Assembly (NCBI GenBank): GCA_030637025.1
Contig: DAOVVV010000009.1
Location: 5,216 to 69,215, forward strand
Length of the DNA: 64,000 nucleotides
Source: JAGLHV01 sp023143305 [NCBI: Clostridia bacterium]
GTDB taxonomy: Bacteria > CBDUZB01 > JAGLHV01
Direction of reading: 5' to 3'
How positions within the stretch are numbered: the stretch's first letter is position 1; the number at the start of each line of letters is the position of its first letter. Under the pieces are notes generated by a model. It had not been told where the DNA came from. It did no database searches and saw only the letters and a program-made list of their open reading frames with translations. A program made the position numbers and the translations under genes. Of the stretch, positions 54,396 to 63,413 are shown one piece after another.

Positions 54396-55445
54396 TTATT
54401 CATCTTCTAAATAGTTAGACGAAGTAAAATATTCATCTATAATATTAAAAACCTTAGAGCGTATTGCTCTCTTTTCATTTACTAAATGATGCCTGGCATT
54501 ATTAACCATTTTTATTTTTATCGGTTTAATTTTTTTCTTTAGAAAGGGAATATTATATTTCCAATCAACAACTTTGTCCAAATCCCCCTGAATCACCAAA
54601 ACAGGTTTGGTAATGATGGAATAATCTTTTATTTGTTCATTCCACATAAAAAGAGCTTCTACAAATTTCAAAGATACATGTCTGTCCTGTAATGGATCTT
54701 TTTTTACAAATTCAAGAAAATCATCATCAGAGGAATTTTTATTAAATATTCTGGGAACCCTTCTTAAGAATGGACTAACTACATGGTAAGCACTCCCGGA
54801 TATCTTCCAATATGAACTACGCACCAGAGGAGCTAAAAAGATGATTTTAGTAAATATCCCTTCTCCGGTATTATTTAGATAATCAAAGGAAATAGCACTG
54901 CCTGTACTATGACTGATCAAATGAAACGGTCTGGGTAAATAATCCTGAGAAAGGTTAATAAAATCATTTAAAACCGTAACATATTCAGAAAATTTATTGA
55001 TGGCAACCCGTTCACCGCCGGAAAGGCCGTGCCCGGGTAAATCATAAACTGCAACCGCTAATTGCTTTTCTAAACAATAAGCAATCAGATTTTTCAACAT
55101 TCCGGCATGATCATAATAACCATGCAATAAAAATACAGTTCCACGGGCATTAGGAGGAATAAATACGTGACCGGCAATCATCCGTCCTCCGGAATTAAAA
55201 GAGCCGAAAAAATGAGTAATATCTTCATAATGAATGCCATAATACTGAAAATAAGCAATCATCGAAGATAAATGCACCGGTTTTTGGGAAAAATCCAGTG
55301 ATTTCATCTCTTTTTTCACTTGTTCTATCTGTTGCTTAATCTCTTCCTGAGCCAAGGACAATGATTCTGCAGCTGCAGAATCAGAAACAGTAAAACCTGC
55401 TCCTAAAAATATTCCTAATAACAGTAAATTATTAACCTTCTTCAT
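54396..55445 (-). CDS. Exported alpha/beta hydrolase (monoacylglycerol lipase/lysophospholipase-like)
   Basis: A 349-residue protein with an N-terminal signal-like segment (LLLLGIFLGAGFTVSDSAAA). The hydrolase fold has FLLHGYYDHAGM near 106, DLPGHGLSGGE near 135, nucleophile S180 in SHSTGS (an H-S-T-G variant of G-x-S-x-G), acid D288 or D290 in QGDLDKVVD and H319/H320 in NARHHLV. It resembles Hydrolase_4 / PldB lipases. The ATG lies in a 4-bp overlap with the DUF3999 stop, so it belongs to the DUF2339-DUF3999 operon. It probably hydrolyses an envelope lipid or ester. Confidence 0.85.
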   Translation of the reverse strand: MKKVNNLLLLGIFLGAGFTVSDSAAAESLSLAQEEIKQQIEQVKKEMKSLDFSQKPVHLSSMIAYFQYYGIHYEDITHFFGSFNSGGRMIAGHVFIPPNARGTVFLLHGYYDHAGMLKNLIAYCLEKQLAVAVYDLPGHGLSGGERVAINKFSEYVTVLNDFINLSQDYLPRPFHLISHSTGSAISFDYLNNTGEGIFTKIIFLAPLVRSSYWKISGSAYHVVSPFLRRVPRIFNKNSSDDDFLEFVKKDPLQDRHVSLKFVEALFMWNEQIKDYSIITKPVLVIQGDLDKVVDWKYNIPFLKKKIKPIKIKMVNNARHHLVNEKRAIRSKVFNIIDEYFTSSNYLEDE

Positions 55446-56791
55446 TTTTCACTACCTTGCATTTTTTTCATTAAAGAGTAGAGAAAAAAACTTATGCCTG
55501 AAACCAACAATATTACTATACTCATAAGTATAATTTTTTCAATTCGTTCTTTCGTCCCTTTTGATAGCTGAGGATTAAAATTCTCATTAGATAAAATATC
55601 AGATTTTGATAGTTTTGTATAGTTCTGTTTATACCAGTTATTTCTATGAATAAACCTGGATAAATCGTACTCCGGTTTATTAACATTGGTATTACCAAAA
55701 CATAAAAGGTGTTGGGTATCATCATTAAGGGCAACAAAATAAAGATTTTTCTGAACCCATTTAAAAGTGATACTTTTAATCTCCAGAGGAGGATTATTTT
55801 TGTTTTCTATAACCAATTTATAAAAATTATGTTTTAATGATGAAAAGCAAAGATAATTCTTCACCTCTGTTACTTCGGATAAATTAAATGTATATATCAC
55901 TCCGTTAGTCAGTACTCTATAAGAATCAGGCTTTCCTGTATCACTACCGTATACTTTTACCCGGCGATAATAATAGGCATTACCGATATCAAAGTATATT
56001 TTCTTCACCGGTAATCCTGCCTCTATTTTAATAATTGTATCCCCTTTTTTGTCAAGAGAGGAATCAATACCGGCAAATACATTCCTATCATAAATTATAC
56101 TTCTTTCTGTATTGAATTTTCCGATAATAGAATTTATCTGTAATTTTTTGTTTTTTAGATTATCAACGCTGAATTCAAGCTGCTCATATTTCAATTTTAT
56201 AGATTGCCGGCCGCCTTTTTGTTTTTTGCAGTCAGTAAGAACAATACGATAAAAAGGATAACTCACATTTTTAAATTTTATCTCTGTCTTTCGCAAATTA
56301 ACCTGAGAGGAGAAATCATAGATAGTATCTTTTTTAATTAATACCCACTTTTTACCGTCATCGCTTCCGCTTACTTTGACTCTTTTATTAAAATCACGCT
56401 CTCTTATATTCAGGTAAAGGGTATTAATTCGGATGTTTTTCTCCTCTTTTAAAGTCGACAGGGTAATCACGGCAGAACTTTCATCATAATAGTACTTTTT
56501 AATTTTAAGCTGGTGTGTTTTATCCTGGTCCAAGATATAATTATAATCTAAAATTACATACGGAATTTCATCACTATTGGAATTAAATACCCTGATGTCT
56601 TTACAATCCGGGGTACATTTTTGCAAAATATCACCGGTTAAATGAACCTGATAAATATTGTCCCTGGTTACTACTTCTTCAAGCCCAAGATAATACTCAA
56701 AATTTTTAGGCTTTAAAGATGTCGAAACATCAGCTGAAAAAACAATCCCGGGGAAAAACAAAAAACAAACCCAGACAATTAAATTTTTCAT
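55442..56791 (-). CDS. DUF3999 family envelope protein
   Basis: A 449-residue protein with a signal peptide (MKNLIVWVCFLFFPGIVFSA). The body is beta-rich, with repeated strand patterns such as RVKVSGSDDGKKWVLIKKDTIYDF and RVKVYGSDTGKPDSYRVLTNGVIYTF, which resemble discoidin-like (F5/8C) jellyroll repeats. A single C-terminal helix (IILMSIVILLVSGISFFLYSLM) anchors it. This layout matches DUF3999, a family commonly encoded beside DUF2339. Its ATG overlaps the DUF2339 stop by one base. It likely sits in the periplasm and may bind glycans, though the function is unknown. Confidence 0.82.
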   Translation of the reverse strand: MKNLIVWVCFLFFPGIVFSADVSTSLKPKNFEYYLGLEEVVTRDNIYQVHLTGDILQKCTPDCKDIRVFNSNSDEIPYVILDYNYILDQDKTHQLKIKKYYYDESSAVITLSTLKEEKNIRINTLYLNIRERDFNKRVKVSGSDDGKKWVLIKKDTIYDFSSQVNLRKTEIKFKNVSYPFYRIVLTDCKKQKGGRQSIKLKYEQLEFSVDNLKNKKLQINSIIGKFNTERSIIYDRNVFAGIDSSLDKKGDTIIKIEAGLPVKKIYFDIGNAYYYRRVKVYGSDTGKPDSYRVLTNGVIYTFNLSEVTEVKNYLCFSSLKHNFYKLVIENKNNPPLEIKSITFKWVQKNLYFVALNDDTQHLLCFGNTNVNKPEYDLSRFIHRNNWYKQNYTKLSKSDILSNENFNPQLSKGTKERIEKIILMSIVILLVSGISFFLYSLMKKMQGSEK

Positions 56792-58740
56792 TACTTTTCC
56801 TCCTTTTCTTTATTATTGGAAATGGCCTCAATCAACTTGTTTTTATATTTATAATATAAAAAAGATACATGGATAAGCACCATGCCCAAAATAATAAACG
56901 ATAGGACTCTATACGGAGTACTAATATTGGAAATATCGACAAAGAATACTTTCATAATAGTAATGATAAATAAAACAATAGCAATTCTCCTAAACATAGA
57001 ATTATTTTCTTTAAATCCCTTGACCATTAACACTACCGAAAAAACTGTCCATAAAACCGATATTGCCGCAAACCGGGCAACCAATAAATAATCATGAAAA
57101 AAGGCAGCTGTTTCAATATTCAGCACAATAAAAAGCATTGCACCCCAGACGGCATATATTCCGGAAGAATTTCTTATGCTTAACTTTGGCGCTAATTGCG
57201 ATAAAGATTTTCCTGATACATATTGATCTCCAATTTTTTTTATCATACAGGCAAACAAATATGCACCACCCAACAAAAAGAATAAGGTTAAATAACGCTC
57301 AATAATCATATACCCATAGGAAGGTTTTATATACCATCCATATACGCGAAGTTTAAAAATTGACCCGTAATCATAAAATAAGAATTTATATAATGTCATT
57401 ACAAAAAGTAAATATGACCCTTTAACCAGACTGCTCCGTTTTAATTTACTGCCTAACCAGAACAACATCATTACCTGAGCCATCCAGAAAATACTAATCC
57501 AGTGTTCTGAAAATATTATGGGAACGGTAATAACTAAAAAAAATGCCGATTTTGCAACAAGGATAACAAAACCGTCTATACGATGCATATTTTTTTTATA
57601 TAGGTAATTAGCCATCAAGAGAAAAATAGCAGCATAGATAATGGTTACCACGCTAACCCACTCTACGGCAAAACGCTGTTTAATCATAAAAAAACTATAA
57701 GCAAAAACGATAAAAGAATTAAACATCATTATATAAAACCCATTCATCTTTTCTGTAATATTTTCTCTGAGTTGATAAGCAAAAGGAATAAGAGTATACA
57801 TCAGATAAAAAATATTAAGGAAAATCATGGTAATCCAGAATTTGTCTAAAGAATAATAATTCATACACCAGATACTAAATAAAAGATAGGTGAAACTAAA
57901 ACCCAATACATTAAGCAATTCCCATTTTTTTTGAAAAGCTATTACCAATAACCCACTGTTAAGAACTACCATATAGACCATCAAGGCCACCTGATTATCC
58001 TGTCCTGTAGTGAGTAAAATCGGAGTTAGGAATCCTCCCACCAGCCCTAATACCGCCAGCCATTTGGTATTGTAAAAAATAGACAAAGCAGACACTAACA
58101 GCGTAACCAAAATCATCAATACCATGGATAAGGTGGAATTGAATAAGCGATAAAGCTGAAAACCGGCAAAGGTAGCAGAATAGAGTATTGCTATTCCACC
58201 TCCGTATATATATAAACCTAACCTTCTAAAATTTTTTTGTATTAATTTATTAGCAGTAAAAAGAAAACCTATACCAAACAAATAACTCATCGCTACCCGG
58301 CCGGAAGGGCCAATCCATCCTCTTTCAAATGAATATTTAAGATAATAACCAACACCGAAAATAGTCAATACTATTCCTATAATGAGCAGCCACTTCTGTC
58401 CAAAACGGATTTCCAGATTAGAATGGGCAGTCTTTTTATCAAACTTAACCTGTTCTACTGTTTCAACCTTCTGTTTAATCTCTTCTTTTTCCTCAGGAAC
58501 AATCATTGCCAGATTTTTTAAATCACTGTTCAACATCTCTTCATACTGTTTTATTTTAGTATCAAGAATTTCCAATTCCTGCTGGAAGTCACGCTTAAGC
58601 AGCCATAGTTTATTAAACTGATTTTTTAAACCAAAATAAACAGAAAGCTTATTAAAAATATCCTTGTTAAAGACATACCCGCAAACCTTACAAGAATTCT
58701 CGGAAACGACCATTTCCTTCTTACATTTAGGACATTTCAT
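56791..58740 (-). CDS. DUF2339 polytopic membrane protein with zinc ribbon
   Basis: A 649-residue protein. An N-terminal zinc ribbon (CPKCKKEMVV, CKVCGYVF) and a predicted coiled coil (residues about 40-95, LKRDFQQELEILDTKIKQYEEML) precede FGQKWLLIIGIVLTIFGVGYYLKYSFERGWIGPSGRV, the DUF2339 signature. About 18-20 hydrophobic helices follow. The family's role is unknown. It is the first gene of a three-gene operon with DUF3999 and a lipase, and a palindrome lies in its upstream spacer. Confidence 0.85.
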   Translation of the reverse strand: MKCPKCKKEMVVSENSCKVCGYVFNKDIFNKLSVYFGLKNQFNKLWLLKRDFQQELEILDTKIKQYEEMLNSDLKNLAMIVPEEKEEIKQKVETVEQVKFDKKTAHSNLEIRFGQKWLLIIGIVLTIFGVGYYLKYSFERGWIGPSGRVAMSYLFGIGFLFTANKLIQKNFRRLGLYIYGGGIAILYSATFAGFQLYRLFNSTLSMVLMILVTLLVSALSIFYNTKWLAVLGLVGGFLTPILLTTGQDNQVALMVYMVVLNSGLLVIAFQKKWELLNVLGFSFTYLLFSIWCMNYYSLDKFWITMIFLNIFYLMYTLIPFAYQLRENITEKMNGFYIMMFNSFIVFAYSFFMIKQRFAVEWVSVVTIIYAAIFLLMANYLYKKNMHRIDGFVILVAKSAFFLVITVPIIFSEHWISIFWMAQVMMLFWLGSKLKRSSLVKGSYLLFVMTLYKFLFYDYGSIFKLRVYGWYIKPSYGYMIIERYLTLFFLLGGAYLFACMIKKIGDQYVSGKSLSQLAPKLSIRNSSGIYAVWGAMLFIVLNIETAAFFHDYLLVARFAAISVLWTVFSVVLMVKGFKENNSMFRRIAIVLFIITIMKVFFVDISNISTPYRVLSFIILGMVLIHVSFLYYKYKNKLIEAISNNKEKEEK

Positions 58741-58767
58741 AATTTATTCTCCCTCCTTTTATTTAGT

Positions 58768-58789
58768 AATGTCAAAAATGTTTGACATT
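58768..58789. promoter_or_regulatory. Palindrome upstream of the DUF2339 operon
   Basis: Perfect 9-bp arms AATGTCAAA / TTTGACATT with a 4-base centre, 28 bp before the ATG and just ahead of AAAGGAGGG. A matching half, TTTTTTGACATTAC, recurs in inverted orientation at about 58865-58878. A regulator site, possibly for the MarR protein, is plausible; as a terminator it lacks a T-tract. Confidence 0.45.
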
Positions 58790-58917
58790 ATGACACAGTC
58801 TGTTCGCAGAAATGACAATAAGTGTATTTTAATGTAATCTTGTGTTTTCATTTTCTTTCATTCATTTTTTGACATTACCTTTTATTTTTCAATAAAATAT
58901 AATAATTATAAATTTCT

Positions 58918-59355
58918 TTATTGAACAGCATTACTAATTAGGGTAATAAACTTATCCAGCTCTTTTAAATCCGAAGAGCTAAAATCTCTGATCAGTGTTC
59001 CTACCTTTTTAAAATATTCCTTTTCAACCTTTTCCACCAAGTCCTTTCCTTTTTTCATGATTTGTATCAATTTAATTCGCCGGTCATAATTATGAGGTAT
59101 CCTTTGGACATAACCCCATTTTTCCAGACGATCTATAATACCGGTTATATCCGAACGGGAAACAACCAATCGAGAACTTAGCTCATATTGACTGAGTTTA
59201 ATTTCAGTGCTTTTTAAGATTATCAGCACATTATATTGTGCCGTAGTAAGATTATACGGCTTAAAAAACCGGTCAGCAGTTTTTGTCAATGAATTAGCCG
59301 TTTGAACAAGGTTTAATATTACCTGATTAGCAAAGCTTCTTTTTTTAATATCCAT
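58918..59355 (-). CDS. MarR family transcriptional regulator
   Basis: A 145-residue winged-helix dimeric regulator. The helix-turn-helix is LSQYELSSRLVVSRSDITGIIDRLEKWGYVQRI, and the wing has HNYDRRIKLIQIMKKGKDLVE, standard for MarR (D-x-R segment). The ATG has AAAGGAGG five bases upstream. It lies 40 bp after aas and probably shares its promoter, where a palindrome abuts the -10 box. Control of phospholipid acyl recycling is the likely role; the ligand is unknown. Confidence 0.92.
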   Translation of the reverse strand: MDIKKRSFANQVILNLVQTANSLTKTADRFFKPYNLTTAQYNVLIILKSTEIKLSQYELSSRLVVSRSDITGIIDRLEKWGYVQRIPHNYDRRIKLIQIMKKGKDLVEKVEKEYFKKVGTLIRDFSSSDLKELDKFITLISNAVQ

Positions 59356-59395
59356 ATTATCCTCCTTTCCAAAAATTAATTATATAATAAATTCA

Positions 59396-62300
59396 TTAGC
59401 TCTTACCAGAATAAATTTCTTCGGCTATTTTTTTTATTGCGGATAAGTCAAGTTTTCCGCTGCCTAATAAAGGAATATTTTCAATACGATGAAAATTACT
59501 ACTCCGGGGTATCCACAATTTGGAAATATTTGATTCATTCATCTTTTTGCATATATCCTGCGGATCTAAATTAACAGTATACAACACTACCAACTTTTCC
59601 CCTTTTTTTTCATCGGATACCGAAGTAACCACACATAATTGGTCAATTGCATTAAGAACAGTATGAATCATTTCTTCTGTCCCGATATGCGGAACCATTT
59701 CTCCTCCGATTTTACTAAACCTACTCTGTCGTGAAGTAAGCTGAATAAATCCATCTTCATCGATATTCCCGATATCTCCTGTAATATACCAATCTCCATA
59801 CATAACCGCTTTGGTCAACTCAGGTTGATGTAAATAACCGGCCATTACATTTCCTCCTTTTACCAACAAAAGGCCATCTTGATCAGGTCCTAATTCGGCA
59901 AAAGTTTCAGGATTCACCACTTTTACTACTTCACCCGGTAAAGGATGCCCTACTTTACTTGCTTTATAGCACACCTGATGAATTATTTTATTTTCCTTTT
60001 TAAATGAATAATCCGGCACACTAACCGAAACAATAGGTGACAATTCCGTTGCTCCATATCCTTCCATAGGTACAATATTAAATTTTTCATAGAAACTCCA
60101 AGCAATTTTTTCTTTTAATTTTTCTGCACCAACAACTAAATATTTTAAACTTTTAAATTGTTCCGGTTTAATTTTTCTAATGTACGATAAAAGAAATGTG
60201 GGGGTGCTGAGCAATAAAGTCGGCTTATATTTATCAGCTAATTTGCCAATTACCTCGGCTTCCAGAGGATTATAATGGTAAACAACCCCTGCTCCCGAAA
60301 GCAGAGGAAACCACAATGTTGCGGTAAATCCAAATGAATGAAAAAGAGGTAATATACCCAAAACTTTGTCATTTTTTTCAATATTAAATATTTGGTAAAA
60401 TCCTTCAACATTAGTAGTAATATTGGCATGGGTCAACATAATTCCTTTAGGAACACCGGTTGACCCACTGGAAAAAATGATAGTTGCCACATTTTGCATT
60501 GAATCAGATAAAGTCTTTTTTAACTTAAACCGGGCATACATCTTTACCGGCATTAACCATGCCTTTATTATTGAAACAACCATGGGGATAATTGACATTT
60601 CTTTTACCAAATCTTCGATAAAAAGCATATTTTTAAACTGAGGAATATTTCTTTTTTTCAGAAATTTTCTGGAAGTTATAATATAGTTAATGTTACATTG
60701 GTCTACAATTTTTTCCATAACTTCCTGAGAAAGAGTAAAATTAATATTTACCGGAATCATTTCTGTCAATGATACACTTATATTTGACAAGACGGCAGCA
60801 ACTGAAGATGGAAGCAATATACCCACCATCTTCTGAGGAGGCATATGTTTTTTAATGATTTTTGACAGAGCCAAACTTACATATAAAGCTTTACCGTAAG
60901 AAAGTTTTTTACCTGTAGAATCCGCCATACAAAATTTAAAAGGGTGTTTTTTCGCCTCTCTCCAAAAAGCCAGTGGCAACGGAATATAATCTTCAACCCG
61001 GTATTTAAAAGCCTCCGAACCCAATTCTAACACTTTTTGCCGTACCGCAAATACCTTTGAATCCGGTGGCATTAGCTCGCCAAACGATACGGTTACCGGA
61101 TAAGGTATTCTCTTGGGGATTTTAAAAAAGAATTTATTATCTTTAAAACTAAAAATACTGCCCCAAACCCGATCCAGATACACCGGAATAATCGGGCAAT
61201 TTGTTCCTTTAACCATATATTCAAAACCCTTATTAAATGGAAGCATATTACCTGTTCTACTCAATTGCCCTTCGGCAAAAATACAGACTAATCCACCTTT
61301 ATTTAATTCTTCCTTTACTTTTTTAAAAGCCTTTATAATTTCTTTAGGTGAATCTTCTGCGGATACAGGAATAGCATTGGCTAAATTAAATAATATTTTA
61401 AGTAATGGATTACGGTACAATTTACCATAGACGACAAAGCGTACCGGTCGTGATAATGAAAACTGAATTAAAAATCCATCTATATATGAAACATGATTAG
61501 CCACCAATAAGGCAGGTCCTTCCGCAGGAATATGCTCTTTACCAACAGCCTTTATTTTATAAATCGAATGTGTTATCACCCATAAAACAAAACGAATCAG
61601 AGCATCGGGAAGCAGTTTACAAATATAAACGGAAACAGCTATAGTCACAATACCAATATAGATAAAAATTTGTGCTGTGTTTAAATGAATAATCTCTCTC
61701 AAGAACCACAACATACCGTTTGCCAGAAATATTGCTAAAAATTGAAGAAAATAATTAGCTGCCAATATCCTGCCGCGCATTTGATAATGACTTTTTCCCT
61801 GAATATAGGAAACAAGCGGAACGAGAAAAAAACCACCGCTTATACCTAACATAAAAAGGCAAATCCCCGTAATGAGGAAAGAATTATAACTTAATCCTAA
61901 AAATATAGAAAATATACTCAATCCGATACTACCTAAAGGTACCAGTCCAAACTCAATTTTTCCTTCTGAAAATTTACCGGCCAAAACGCTTCCACAAGCA
62001 AGTCCCAGTGCAATCATAGTAACCAAAATACCCGAATAAGTTTCACTAAGGTTCATCATGTTTTTAGCGTAAATAAGGATACTCAATTGAAAAAGCCCGG
62101 CTAATAAATAAAAATAGACCGTACCCATTATGGATAAATACAGCCCCCATGATCTATAAACATCTTTCATAGTGTTTAAAATTTCAGTAACAAAATTAAA
62201 TCGAAATTTTCTCCTGCTTCCCGAAGCAGCTACTTTACTAATAAAAATGCTGGTTAAAATTCCTGCCAATGATATCAATATAAAAATCATTGATACCATA

Positions 62301-62812
62301 TAAAGTCTTTCTTTAAAAAAAGCAAGAAAAAACCCTCCTGAAGCCATTCCCAAAATAATGGCCAGGTTGGTCCACATGTTCAATAGACCATTACCCCAGG
62401 AAAGTTCTTCTTCTGTTAATAATTCGGGAATAATACCGTATTTGGACGGCCCAAAAAAAGCACTTTGCGTTCCCATCAGAAAAAGGACAACAAACATCAA
62501 CCAAATACTTCCCATCACAAAAGCAATAAACCCCATTATCATAACAAAAAGTTCTGCGACTTTCGCCCAGATAATAACTGTTCTCTTGCTGAACCTGTCT
62601 GCAAGAAAACCGGCATACGTTGAAAACAATAAAAAAGGTAATATAAACAAAGCTCCGGCAAGGGACACATAAATTGTACCACTGCTTGAGGTTACAAAAA
62701 GTTTAATTGCAAGAAGAGATATAACCATTTTAAAGGCATTGTCATTAAAAGCACCCAGAAACTGAGTAACCAATAAAGCTTTAAATCCCCTTTTTTTCAA
62801 AAGTGCAAACAT
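59396..62812 (-). CDS. aas: Lysophospholipid transporter / acyltransferase / acyl-ACP synthetase fusion
   Basis: An 1138-residue three-part protein. Residues about 1-400 are an MFS transporter of the LplT type (FNDNAFKMV, ADRFSKRTVI). About 425-610 is a PlsC acyltransferase with N439-H440-x4-D445 (NHVSYIDG) and FAEGQLSRTG. About 620-1138 is an AMP-forming acyl-ACP synthetase with SSGSTGVPKG near 781, EGYGATELSPI and the C-terminal GSGKLDLSAIKKI. In E. coli, LplT and Aas are separate proteins; the fused form is known in many bacteria. It imports and re-acylates lysophosphatidylethanolamine. It is transcribed from a near-consensus promoter together with marR. Confidence 0.93.
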   Translation of the reverse strand: MFALLKKRGFKALLVTQFLGAFNDNAFKMVISLLAIKLFVTSSSGTIYVSLAGALFILPFLLFSTYAGFLADRFSKRTVIIWAKVAELFVMIMGFIAFVMGSIWLMFVVLFLMGTQSAFFGPSKYGIIPELLTEEELSWGNGLLNMWTNLAIILGMASGGFFLAFFKERLYMVSMIFILISLAGILTSIFISKVAASGSRRKFRFNFVTEILNTMKDVYRSWGLYLSIMGTVYFYLLAGLFQLSILIYAKNMMNLSETYSGILVTMIALGLACGSVLAGKFSEGKIEFGLVPLGSIGLSIFSIFLGLSYNSFLITGICLFMLGISGGFFLVPLVSYIQGKSHYQMRGRILAANYFLQFLAIFLANGMLWFLREIIHLNTAQIFIYIGIVTIAVSVYICKLLPDALIRFVLWVITHSIYKIKAVGKEHIPAEGPALLVANHVSYIDGFLIQFSLSRPVRFVVYGKLYRNPLLKILFNLANAIPVSAEDSPKEIIKAFKKVKEELNKGGLVCIFAEGQLSRTGNMLPFNKGFEYMVKGTNCPIIPVYLDRVWGSIFSFKDNKFFFKIPKRIPYPVTVSFGELMPPDSKVFAVRQKVLELGSEAFKYRVEDYIPLPLAFWREAKKHPFKFCMADSTGKKLSYGKALYVSLALSKIIKKHMPPQKMVGILLPSSVAAVLSNISVSLTEMIPVNINFTLSQEVMEKIVDQCNINYIITSRKFLKKRNIPQFKNMLFIEDLVKEMSIIPMVVSIIKAWLMPVKMYARFKLKKTLSDSMQNVATIIFSSGSTGVPKGIMLTHANITTNVEGFYQIFNIEKNDKVLGILPLFHSFGFTATLWFPLLSGAGVVYHYNPLEAEVIGKLADKYKPTLLLSTPTFLLSYIRKIKPEQFKSLKYLVVGAEKLKEKIAWSFYEKFNIVPMEGYGATELSPIVSVSVPDYSFKKENKIIHQVCYKASKVGHPLPGEVVKVVNPETFAELGPDQDGLLLVKGGNVMAGYLHQPELTKAVMYGDWYITGDIGNIDEDGFIQLTSRQSRFSKIGGEMVPHIGTEEMIHTVLNAIDQLCVVTSVSDEKKGEKLVVLYTVNLDPQDICKKMNESNISKLWIPRSSNFHRIENIPLLGSGKLDLSAIKKIAEEIYSGKS

Positions 62813-62830
62813 ATTGTTTACCTCCTTATT

Positions 62831-62844
62831 GTTAACCTATTAAC
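62831..62844. promoter_or_regulatory. Palindromic operator candidate before aas
   Basis: GTTAA-TAGG-TTAAC directly follows the -10 box on the minus strand and covers the expected transcription start. The downstream MarR protein is the obvious candidate to bind it. Confidence 0.58.
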
Positions 62845-62873
62845 AGTATATCACATAACAGTAAACCTGTCAA
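62845..62873 (-). promoter_or_regulatory. Near-consensus sigma-70 promoter for aas-marR
   Basis: On the minus strand TTGACA (62868-62873) and TATACT (62845-62850) are separated by 17 bases, 32 bp upstream of the aas ATG, whose ribosome site is AAGGAGG. Confidence 0.85.
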
Positions 62874-62967
62874 GTAAAAAATTATTAACTACACCGAATC
62901 CACTTAATATAATATTTATTTAAAACCCACCGGAAGGATTTTTAGGAGGTGTCTTATCCTAATTTTA

Positions 62968-63036
62968 ACTCATCAATACTGTGTCACAAATAGCCATATA
63001 CTCTCTTCATTCCTATCATATATTGTCATAAACTAT
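62968..63036. repeat. 69-bp dispersed block, copy 2
   Basis: Ungapped match to 28705-28773 with about eight differences; same end TATTGTCATAAACTAT. It lies between the aas promoter and a family 1 element. Confidence 0.6.
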
Positions 63037-63255
63037 ATTTGACTATTCTTTTCAAACTCCCAAATTCAAATTTCAAATTTCAAACTTTTTTAAAACAAAT
63101 TTAAAATAATAAAACCAATCTAAACTCCGCCTTATAGACTAGCGGACAGGTAGACAATTAAACTGTTTTTTTACTATCTTTTTGATGCCTTTGTGCCTGT
63201 CTTTTTCTTTTAACTGTCTTCCCTATTTCGCCAGAACACAATCATAAAAGAAAAT

Positions 63256-63413
63256 AAAGGCAACATGTGTTTTGAACAATTTAGCAAATTTTAGCAAAAA
63301 TTAGCGTTAAAAAAATAAGCCTGTATGAGCAAAGCGAGTTGCTTATTTTTAGCTTGTTTTTGCGTGCCCAGAGGGTAAAATTATGCGTTTAGAGAAAAAC
63401 ATATTTTGCCTTT
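63256..63413. repeat. MITE-like element, family 1, copy E
   Basis: A complete 158-bp copy. Its terminal inverted repeats extend outward in this copy (AAAATAAAGG at the left, CCTTTATTTT at the right). The right end overlaps the stop codon of the surface-protein gene by two bases, so the element lies immediately at the 3' end of that gene. Confidence 0.75.

Larger units (their letters stand above)
62813..63411. repeat. Spacer between the surface-protein gene and aas
   Basis: The 599-bp spacer has no gene. From the aas side: operator and promoter (62831-62873), the 69-bp dispersed block (62968-63036), a CAAATTTCAAATTTC low-complexity run (about 63053-63090), a block with AACCAATCTAAAC and CTTTGTGCCTGTCTTT motifs, and family 1 element copy E (63256-63413). 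Confidence 0.65.

Noticed and set aside
58777-58789. TTGACA promoter upstream of DUF2339
   Set aside because: The -10 box would fall on the ribosome site (AAAGGAGGG) with no TATAAT-like sequence; TTGACA here is part of the palindrome.
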